NCBI GenBank assembly: GCA_910586585.1
Contig: CAJUKA010000066.1
Location: forward strand, 1 to 22,853
Source: an uncultured Lachnospiraceae bacterium
GTDB taxonomy: Bacteria > Bacillota > Clostridia > Lachnospirales > Lachnospiraceae
Length of the DNA stretch: 22,853 nt
Reading direction: 5' to 3'
Below are positions 16,257 through 22,179 of the stretch, piece by piece. The notes below the pieces were generated by a model. The model did no database searches. It was not told where the DNA came from and saw nothing but the letters and a program-made list of their open reading frames with translations. Within the stretch, counting starts at the first letter, position 1, and each line of letters starts with the position of its first letter. A program made the position numbers and the translations under genes.

Positions 16257-17252
16257 TATAATCCAAAGCACCACTGGCGCACCGAAAATCGCCGTCACGG
16301 TGCTAATACTCAGTTCTGTTGGCGCAAGTATTGTTTTCGCAAGCAAATCACAAAACAAGCAAAAAGCACTTCCCCCAACAAAGCAGGCAGGTATCATCCA
16401 AATTGGCTCTGTTGTATTCAGCAATTTCTTGACCAAATGCGGCACTGCAATTCCAACAAAAGAAATCGGTCCCGCAAATGCCACAATACACGCAGATAAA
16501 ATACTGGAGAAAATTACAATACACACACGCAAAAGGCGTAAATTAACACCCACATTCCGCGCATAAACATCTCCCAACTGGTAAGCGCCAAGTGGCTTTG
16601 ACATCAGAAAAACTGTCAAAGACGCGGCGGCAACCACAACGGTCATAACTTTTACGTTTTCCCATGTCATTCCCGAAAAACTTCCCCGTGACCAGTTGTG
16701 AAGATTTACAATATCCGCATCATTGGCAAAGGTAACTACTAATTCCGTGACCGCCGAGCAAATGTAACCTATCATAACTCCGCTGACTACCAGCATTGAC
16801 ATATTATGGATTCTATGGGACATCAAAAGTACAAAGCCCATAGATAGCATAGCTCCAATAAACGCAGCCAAAATCATAGTTGCCGATGTCACCCTGACTC
16901 CCCTTCCCATGAGAAAAACCATTACAAGCGCCACCACCATTTTAGCCCCGGAAGAAATTCCTAAAACAAACGGTCCTGCAATCGGATTATTGAAGAATGT
17001 TTGCAAAAGATATCCGGCAAGAGAAAGCGCACCCCCGAGAAGCAACACGGCTATCGCCCTCGGAAGCCTGATATCCCACAGAATTCTTGTTACCGTTCCA
17101 TTACTTTCCTGCCCGCTAAATATTCTTGCCACATCCGGCAATGCAATTCTGACACTTCCAATACAAATATTTAATATGAAAAAAATCAAAACGCAGGCTC
17201 CAAGCAAAAAGAAAGCCGCAATTTTTCTATGTTTTCTGTTTTTATGCATCAT
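16230..17252 (-). CDS. ABC transporter permease, BtuC/FecD type
   Basis: The 340-residue protein is highly hydrophobic, with about nine or ten membrane segments, as in BtuC and FecCD permeases. RILWDIRLPRAIAVLLLGGALSLAGYLLQTFFNNPIAGP around residues 55-95 is the family's most recognisable stretch. The cytoplasmic coupling loop appears in VGIAVPHLVKKLL near 270, followed by PTELSISTVTAIFGAPVVLWII at the C-terminus. AAAGG lies 8 bases before the ATG; the gene begins 12 bases after the binding-protein stop. It would form a homodimer in the membrane with two copies of the neighbouring ATPase. Confidence 0.92.
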   Translation of the reverse strand: MMHKNRKHRKIAAFFLLGACVLIFFILNICIGSVRIALPDVARIFSGQESNGTVTRILWDIRLPRAIAVLLLGGALSLAGYLLQTFFNNPIAGPFVLGISSGAKMVVALVMVFLMGRGVRVTSATMILAAFIGAMLSMGFVLLMSHRIHNMSMLVVSGVMIGYICSAVTELVVTFANDADIVNLHNWSRGSFSGMTWENVKVMTVVVAAASLTVFLMSKPLGAYQLGDVYARNVGVNLRLLRVCIVIFSSILSACIVAFAGPISFVGIAVPHLVKKLLNTTEPIWMIPACFVGGSAFCLFCDLLAKTILAPTELSISTVTAIFGAPVVLWIIKRKANLRR

Positions 17253-17264
17253 AATCGCAGCCTT

Positions 17265-18440
17265 TCACTCTAAATGATAAAGATAGTTCATATCATCATT
17301 TTCTCCCTGTATCATCGAATGGATATCCTCAATGAAATATCCGATTGCAAGGGATTGCTGGTACATATCGTTTGTTGTACACCACACATTTCCATTCTCC
17401 ACAGCCTTAAAATCCGCAAGCAGCTCACATTTATCAAGCAACTCCTCTACACTGGAAACACCTCCATCAATAGAGCTGTTATAAATCAGGAAATCTGCAT
17501 CTTTTGCACTGGCATAAAATTCTTCGACCTGTATATTCATGGTAGAACGCTTTGTTTCAGAATCGCCTAAATTTTGAAAGATATAGTTTCCACCTGCAAG
17601 TTCTATCATCTTCGGAACATAATCAGAAGATTGGCGTACCTGTACCATACCATTGGAAGTAATGAAAAAGAAGGCTACTGTTTTATCTGTTCTCTCAGAT
17701 GCACTTACTCTCTCAAGAATTGCTGCCTGATCCGTAAATATCCTTTCTGCCTCCTCTTCCTTTCCAAGCAGCGCCCCATAAAATTTCACCCATTCTACCC
17801 TGCCAAGCGGATGTGACTCATAACTGGAATAGTCTATCATAACAGGGATTCCAAAGTTTTCCAGATTTTCCACTACTTCAGGCGAATGCGAAATCATCAT
17901 ATTTTCTATGGCAAGCGCACAATGATTTGAAACAAGCAGTTCATAATCCGGCTTGCTGTATTTACCCGCATAAAGGATATTACCCTTTTGCATTTCCTCT
18001 CTGGCTGCTTCAATAAACCAGCCATCTTCCTTTTGCCCTGAAAAAGTAATAGAATTTAATCCATCCAATTCACTGAAAATATCCATCGCCGAAGATGCCA
18101 CAAGATAGATGTCTTTTATCGGACGCCTAAGCACCACAATTTCTTTATCTAAAGTTTGCGGTACATCCCCATTTTCCGGTACAATCAAAAACTGCGTGCC
18201 ATCCATTGTTATCGTAAGCAGGGTATAACCGCCCTCATAATAATCAACTTTAAAATTTTCCGCATACTGTAACTCTAAGCTTCTCTCATAAACCAGTTCT
18301 TCTCCTGAATCCAAATCTGATTCTTCCTCTATATCTGCCATTACTTCAGAATCGGGAGAAGGACTGCCACAGCCATACAGCCATAGCAGCCCCACAAGAA
18401 ACAAAAGAAACAAAACAGATGCCTTTTTTCTTCCTCTCAT
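17265..18440 (-). CDS. Substrate-binding lipoprotein, BtuF/FecB type
   Basis: This is the extracellular capture protein of the importer. Starting at ATG 18440 (GGGG six bases upstream), the 391 residues open with a basic n-region, a hydrophobic core and the lipobox LYGC, with lipidated Cys24. A short acidic linker follows. The body fits the helical-backbone class III binding fold: IVVLRRPIKDIYLVASSAMDIFSELDGLNSI is the usual first strand region, and KPDYELLVSNHCALAIE, IPVMIDYSSYESHPLGRVEWVKFYGALLGKEEEAE and ELAGGNYIFQNLG are typical later blocks. A TTG start at 18464 is possible but would add residues before the signal peptide. Context supports a corrinoid or tetrapyrrole ligand, though a siderophore cannot be excluded. 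Confidence 0.88.
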   Translation of the reverse strand: MRGRKKASVLFLLFLVGLLWLYGCGSPSPDSEVMADIEEESDLDSGEELVYERSLELQYAENFKVDYYEGGYTLLTITMDGTQFLIVPENGDVPQTLDKEIVVLRRPIKDIYLVASSAMDIFSELDGLNSITFSGQKEDGWFIEAAREEMQKGNILYAGKYSKPDYELLVSNHCALAIENMMISHSPEVVENLENFGIPVMIDYSSYESHPLGRVEWVKFYGALLGKEEEAERIFTDQAAILERVSASERTDKTVAFFFITSNGMVQVRQSSDYVPKMIELAGGNYIFQNLGDSETKRSTMNIQVEEFYASAKDADFLIYNSSIDGGVSSVEELLDKCELLADFKAVENGNVWCTTNDMYQQSLAIGYFIEDIHSMIQGENDDMNYLYHLE

Positions 18441-18459
18441 CTTATTCCCCACTTTTGGA

Positions 18460-18491
18460 GGCAAAAAGATTTTCTTAGAAAATTTTTTGCC
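18460..18491. repeat. Hairpin between the NEAT-like lipoprotein and binding-protein genes
   Basis: GGCAAAAAGATTTTC (18460-18474) pairs with GAAAATTTTTTGCC (18478-18491) apart from one bulged G, leaving a 3-base loop. It fills the 53-base gap between two genes on the minus strand. No T-run follows the stem, so I do not call it a terminator; a role in mRNA stability or processing that sets the dose of the importer is plausible. Confidence 0.65.
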
Positions 18492-18493
18492 TT

Positions 18494-19435
18494 TTATTCT
18501 TTGACTGCTGTATCTAAATGGAAAGTGAGTGTATATTCTATTTCATGAGGTTTACTCATCGCTACAGTGTCGCCGATAATATCCATTGGTTCATCAAATA
18601 TAAGAACAGGAATCTCAAATATAGAATCGCCTTCCGTATTTACTGGCAGATATTTTTCTCCATTCACTATCATATAATCATAATTAGGGCTGTTCCATTG
18701 TACGGTTGCCATCGCTTTTCCACCTGCCACAGTTACTGATACGGGAGACAAAATTTCCGCCTTTCCGCTTCCGCCTGCAAAGGTAATTCCCATACTATAT
18801 GTACCATCTTCCAAAGATACTTCATCATTTACCTGTTCATCATTCTCAAGCGGCACCGGATTGGAGACGCTGACCTTATGGTCGTACCATTTTCCCTTTG
18901 TCCCAATAAGCGCCAGATCAAATTCGCTCTCCAGCAAGGGAACAGGCACATCAAAACCATAAACTTCTTCCGTCATACCGTCACTGTATGTGACTGTATC
19001 TTCTGTCGGTAAAAGCAGCTCTGCTCCTTCTTCCGACGCATCTTCAGCCAGTCCGGGATAAAGATTTAAAATCTTTTTTGAACCAAGGGTAATATGTATT
19101 GTCATTTCCCCGTTCTCTACTGTCAGCGTTCCCTTGCCCTCGCAGGTTTCATTGACACGAAACATACTGCTGTCTGTCGTAAACTCTGCTGTATAAATCC
19201 CATCTGCCAGCTCTGCTGTATCCTGATTCTGCTTATCTGTTTCATCACTTTCAGGTTCTTCTTCCATTGGTTCTTCAGGCAATGTTTCCGTTACAGTTTC
19301 TGATGATTGCTCTGTATCCTCTTCTACAGTAACATCTACCGCAGAATCTGATTCCTGCGCATTATTGTTATTTCCACAACCCCCAGACAACGTGACAGAG
19401 AGAAGCGCAATAGCAATTATTATATTCTTCTTCAT
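18494..19435 (-). CDS. Lipoprotein with two NEAT-like beta domains
   Basis: The 313-residue protein begins with a signal peptide ending in SGGC, so Cys20 is the likely lipidation site, though Ser at position -3 is not ideal. An acidic low-complexity linker (about 25-75) leads to two related domains. Domain 1 (about 77-193) starts DGIYTAEF and continues with GTLTVENGEMTIHITL. Domain 2 (about 208-308) starts DGTYSMGITF, with VSVTVAGGKAMATVQW and YDYMIVNGEKYLPV. The layout recalls NEAT domains, which bind heme on Gram-positive surfaces, but I see no certain axial ligand motif. It lies between the lipoprotein chelatase and the importer, so binding and hand-off of a tetrapyrrole is a reasonable inference. 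A purely structural surface role is the alternative. Confidence 0.65.
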   Translation of the reverse strand: MKKNIIIAIALLSVTLSGGCGNNNNAQESDSAVDVTVEEDTEQSSETVTETLPEEPMEEEPESDETDKQNQDTAELADGIYTAEFTTDSSMFRVNETCEGKGTLTVENGEMTIHITLGSKKILNLYPGLAEDASEEGAELLLPTEDTVTYSDGMTEEVYGFDVPVPLLESEFDLALIGTKGKWYDHKVSVSNPVPLENDEQVNDEVSLEDGTYSMGITFAGGSGKAEILSPVSVTVAGGKAMATVQWNSPNYDYMIVNGEKYLPVNTEGDSIFEIPVLIFDEPMDIIGDTVAMSKPHEIEYTLTFHLDTAVKE

Positions 19436-19451
19436 GATTCTTACCCGCCTG

Positions 19452-20726
19452 TTAATCTTTCATTACATCTGCCGTATGCTCTACATAAAGCTGCTGAATT
19501 GCTTGAATAGAACCAAGACCTTCAATCTGCGCATCCACGCTTTCAAAATTTCCAGAAGCCTTGAACATGCTAATCCATGAATCCTCATCTTCTCCTGCCA
19601 TGTCATTATTGGCATGGTCTCCTGCAACAACCATCAACGGACGAAGGATTACCTTTGTATAACCCGCCTGTTTCACAGCATCTATCACCGCTTCGCAAGA
19701 TGTTTCTTCCGGTTCCCCTTCCACTGTTCCGATAAATGCATTGACACAGCCAATGTCTGTCATTTGTGTCTGCATCTGACTGTAACTTACCTTTGCTGCA
19801 TGGGAAGTGCCATGTCCCAGAAATACGAACGCTGTCCCATCCTCCTGCGCTTCTGCCAAACTCCCAAAACCTGCGTCCGCCACAGCTTCCGCAAGGATTG
19901 CTTCCGCTACCGCTGCTTTGTCCTCATTGACAACAGATGCATCCGCACCGACCTCGCCAAGAAGCGGCTCTGCAATCTTTACTGTTTCAAACTGATCTCT
20001 ATATACTTCAACTGTCTCCATCAGTTCATCATACTCTGCCCCATGCATCAGATGAGTAGGCTGTACCACTAAATTCTTTACTCCGTTTCCTACTGCACGT
20101 TCCAATGCCTGATCCATATTGTCAATGAACTCTCCGTCTCTCGCCTGCACATGGTTGATAATAATCTGCGCCGTAAAAGCCCTTCTTACAGACCAGTCAG
20201 GATTTGCTGTCTGTATTGCATCCTCTATTCCTTTGATATCTGCAACACGGCTGTCATTAAAAGAAGTCCCGAAACTGACTACCAGAATTTCATTTTCTCC
20301 GATATCGTCCTGATTTCTCGGATTGTCTTTGGAAGCGTCGCCTGTATCCCTGCCAAAATAATCAGGATCGGCTTCTTCCCCTTCCACCAGTTCTTTCTGG
20401 GCATCCGTCAGCGCATCCCATGCCGCTTTTGCCTGAGCGCACTGCGCATCAGTGTCTTCTGTTCTCTTTTGTACATAGATTGCATCAATCAATGCTGCAA
20501 CTTCATCTGCTGCTGCCTGATCAGAAACAACGTCATCCCCTGTCTCCGATTCATCCGCCTGATTTTGGCTGTCATTCTCTTCTGCCGATTCTGCACTCTT
20601 TGTATCTCCCTCCTCTGACTGTACGGTATTTTCCGCCGATGCCGGGGCATCTTTTGAACAACCTGCCAGCACCAGTGAGCAGGTCATAACACCAGTTAAT
20701 AAAACAGCTACTAATTTCTTTTTCAT
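19452..20726 (-). CDS. cbiK: Surface-anchored CbiK-type cobalt chelatase (lipoprotein)
   Basis: The chelatase part (about residues 146-424) matches CbiK, which inserts cobalt into sirohydrochlorin: VVSFGTSFNDSR at the start, QPTHLMHGAEYDE near 222-233, FLGHGTSHAA with His305, and the strongly diagnostic VVAGDHANNDMAGEDEDSW with His371. Unlike cytosolic CbiK, it starts with a signal peptide and lipobox VLAGC (Cys23), then an acidic linker, then a small helical stretch (about 72-115) with AKAAWDALTDAQKELV, a motif I associate with repeat domains of Gram-positive surface proteins. Such placement recalls periplasmic CbiK-P of Desulfovibrio and the lipoprotein IhtB of Porphyromonas, linked to heme handling. 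It is the first gene after the riboswitch, with GAGGAG before the ATG. Insertion or removal of metal are both possible. Confidence 0.88.
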   Translation of the reverse strand: MKKKLVAVLLTGVMTCSLVLAGCSKDAPASAENTVQSEEGDTKSAESAEENDSQNQADESETGDDVVSDQAAADEVAALIDAIYVQKRTEDTDAQCAQAKAAWDALTDAQKELVEGEEADPDYFGRDTGDASKDNPRNQDDIGENEILVVSFGTSFNDSRVADIKGIEDAIQTANPDWSVRRAFTAQIIINHVQARDGEFIDNMDQALERAVGNGVKNLVVQPTHLMHGAEYDELMETVEVYRDQFETVKIAEPLLGEVGADASVVNEDKAAVAEAILAEAVADAGFGSLAEAQEDGTAFVFLGHGTSHAAKVSYSQMQTQMTDIGCVNAFIGTVEGEPEETSCEAVIDAVKQAGYTKVILRPLMVVAGDHANNDMAGEDEDSWISMFKASGNFESVDAQIEGLGSIQAIQQLYVEHTADVMKD

Positions 20727-20786
20727 TTTCTCCTCGCTTCCTTCCCTGTCCTGTCGCTCTACAGGGATATTATTTTAAATTTTAAT

Positions 20787-20865
20787 CGAGTAGGGAAGAT
20801 TCATCTTCCCCTACTCGCCGCGTGGGGCGCACGTTGCGCAAGCAACAATTTCATCTGTGCGCCCC
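20787..20865. repeat. Two inverted repeats in the leader between terminator and cbiK
   Basis: The first, at 20787-20817, pairs CGAGTAGGG-AAGAT with ATCTTCCCCTACTCG, with one bulged base and a 2-base centre. The second pairs GGGGCGCAC (20824-20832) with GTGCGCCCC (20857-20865) and encloses a small TTGCGCAA palindrome (20834-20841). The block is clearly more GC-rich than the surrounding leader. Neither hairpin has a T-tract on either strand. Together they look like a dispersed intergenic repeat, or an added RNA control element upstream of the chelatase gene. Confidence 0.65.
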
Positions 20866-20872
20866 TGCGCAT

Positions 20873-20910
20873 AAAAAAATCCTCCACCATAATAACTACG
20901 GTAAAGGATT
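20873..20910 (-). terminator. Intrinsic terminator, expression platform of the cobalamin riboswitch
   Basis: On the minus strand AATCCTTTACC pairs with GGTGGAGGATT through 11 positions, two of them G-U, around an 11-base loop, and is followed by seven T residues. It lies between the B12 aptamer and the cbiK start, with no gene between. This is the expected off-switch: B12 binding would favour the hairpin and stop transcription before the operon. I could not identify the antiterminator pairing with certainty. Confidence 0.82.
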
Positions 20911-20982
20911 CATACACAAAATAAGCCTGCCAAATGCACTAAAATAAACAATCTTCCATCGTGCTTTCTGCAAGTTCAAAAC

Positions 20983-21024
20983 GTACAACCAGTTACTCGT
21001 GGTTTGAAACAAATGTTTCTGTAC
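20983..21024 (-). other. Branched RNA element just after the B12 box
   Basis: On the minus strand GTAC (21021-21024) can pair with GTAC (20983-20986). Inside lie two perfect hairpins: GAAAC-ATTT-GTTTC (21006-21019) and AACCA-CGAGTAAC-TGGTT (20987-21004, 8-base loop). This forms a compact three-way junction directly downstream of the aptamer. It could be the downstream helix whose loop kisses the aptamer in class I cobalamin riboswitches, or part of the switch between terminator and antiterminator. Confidence 0.5.
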
Positions 21025-21215
21025 AGCATTCAGGCAGGTCTCCCGGCTTATAGATCATCACATCAGCCGTCTTCCCAGGAAAGGATTTATTTAATTCCCA
21101 GTGACATATCGGCTTCTACTCCCTAATTACGGTGACGAGTTCGTACAGGATTTGCACCTGTTTCCCTTTTCACCAAAACCAATGCTCATTTCCCGCATTG
21201 TTCTGACACCTGTAT
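21025..21215 (-). promoter_or_regulatory. Cobalamin riboswitch aptamer
   Basis: Read on the minus strand, the B12 box AAGCCGGGAGACCTGCC lies at 21033-21049 (reverse complement on the plus strand), a near-perfect match to the consensus. Upstream core elements follow the class order: AAGGGAAACAGGTGCAAATC, the CGAACTCGTCACCGTAA stretch, GTCACTGGG, and CCTGGGAAGACGGCTGATG. A peripheral hairpin CAATGC/GCATTG spans 21180-21200. The aptamer begins shortly after the promoter and leads to a terminator, then cbiK. It should sense adenosylcobalamin or a related corrinoid and repress the whole biosynthesis and transport operon. Exact 5' and 3' limits are approximate. Confidence 0.93.
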
Positions 21216-21236
21216 ACTATTTATTCAATTGTACAA

Positions 21237-21265
21237 GGTATAACACATTTTTTCCCTAATGTCAA
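21237..21265 (-). promoter_or_regulatory. Sigma-A-type promoter of the B12 operon
   Basis: On the minus strand a perfect -35 TTGACA (21260-21265) is followed after exactly 17 bases by TATACC (21237-21242). The predicted transcript would start near 21230, about 15 bases before the riboswitch core. Position and spacing make this the main promoter of the operon. It lies only 35 bases after the stop of the upstream gene. Confidence 0.8.
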
Positions 21266-21300
21266 TAACTGCAAATCAAATTTTTGTTACCTAAAACTTG

Positions 21301-21993
21301 TTAGAACAATCCGAAAATTTGTCCATATCCATAAGTCAACTGCATATCGGTCATGACTGGCACTCGTTTCCATGCCAAGCTGCCTTCTGCCATTCTGCCT
21401 GAACAATTAAGATTGCTACAGTCAACGCAAATGCCTCTACACCTGACCTTATCATCCCGCGTAAGTTCTGCAATAAATGCAACACTCTTTTTCGGCAGCA
21501 TACAAAAAGCTGAATTACAGGTAATCAGCGGCGTAAGCGTTTTTAACAGCTCTGGCAGCATCTCCAAAGGAAAATCTTCCTCACTTCCAAGAAAATGATA
21601 TTTCGCAACATGCCAGTCCGTATTTTTCTGAATATAGCAGTTATAAGCGGCATATCCCTGCAATAGAAATTCGCCTGCCAGTACCTCAATCATATAGCTA
21701 TGTGACAACATTTTTCTTTCACTATATCTTTCCTGTAAACAATCTATACCGTTACCTAAAGACATAACAACTTGCTCATATATCACGCTGTACGATTCAC
21801 TTTGATGCTTATTTTTCCCAGAATATACGCTTTTCTCCCAAAAGGCTTCTTCACGCATCAATGGCAGCATTTCTTCAGCCACTGCTTGAAATTCATGTAT
21901 TTGTGTTTCATCGTAATGGAATTTTTTGCGTACTTCCTCTAAAAAAGTAGGTGACAAAAATTTATCCAATACATTCGGAAAAAACGCTGCCAT
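21301..21993 (-). CDS. Protein resembling the B12-dependent methionine synthase reactivation domain
   Basis: The 230-residue protein has no signal peptide. The segment VVMSLGNGIDCLQERYSERKMLSHSYMIEVLAGEFLLQGYAAYN matches in layout the MetH activation fold of stand-alone clostridial proteins (a V-T-LG-x-G/E-x-D stretch, then a long helix with conserved acidic and small residues). ITCNSAFCMLPKKSVAFIAEL resembles the later SAM-binding strand region. The C-terminus has four cysteines (185, 189, 192, 197) in C-x3-C-x2-C-x4-C, as seen in related corrinoid-enzyme reactivation proteins. GGAGG lies 7 bases before the ATG and an extended -10 promoter lies upstream. It sits just before the B12 riboswitch, consistent with B12-linked metabolism. 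The family call is by pattern only. Confidence 0.55.
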   Translation of the reverse strand: MAAFFPNVLDKFLSPTFLEEVRKKFHYDETQIHEFQAVAEEMLPLMREEAFWEKSVYSGKNKHQSESYSVIYEQVVMSLGNGIDCLQERYSERKMLSHSYMIEVLAGEFLLQGYAAYNCYIQKNTDWHVAKYHFLGSEEDFPLEMLPELLKTLTPLITCNSAFCMLPKKSVAFIAELTRDDKVRCRGICVDCSNLNCSGRMAEGSLAWKRVPVMTDMQLTYGYGQIFGLF

Positions 21994-22070
21994 TTGATTT
22001 CCTCCTAATTTTTTCGTATTTATTTTAAATCTAAATGAAACCCTACGGACACAATAAACATAATATTTGA

Positions 22071-22079
22071 ATTATATCA
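22071..22079 (-). promoter_or_regulatory. Extended -10 promoter for the 230-residue protein gene
   Basis: On the minus strand TGATATAAT combines a perfect -10 hexamer with the TGn extension, about 75 bases upstream of the ATG at 21993. No good -35 hexamer is visible at 17 bases, as is usual for extended -10 promoters. Starting here, the gene would be transcribed independently of the mobilization gene to its right. The 22000-22179 gap contains nothing else that I can support. Confidence 0.55.
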
Positions 22080-22179
22080 TAACCGAACAAATTTTGTATG
22101 CCTTTTAAGAAATATCCCCTTCTAATTATTTTTCTGTATTTTATGGTCTTTACCCTGACTAAAAACAAGTTTTTCTTTG

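Noticed and set aside
19614..20072. Plus-strand open frame of 152 codons, and a similar one at 20151-20618
   Set aside because: Both are antisense to the chelatase gene, Cys/His/Phe-rich in a way typical of shadow frames, and lack a convincing binding site.
22161..22174. AAAAAC-AA-GTTTTT palindrome just after the relaxase stop
   Set aside because: The stem is almost only A-T pairs with at most a 4-base loop and no separate T-run, too weak to call a terminator.
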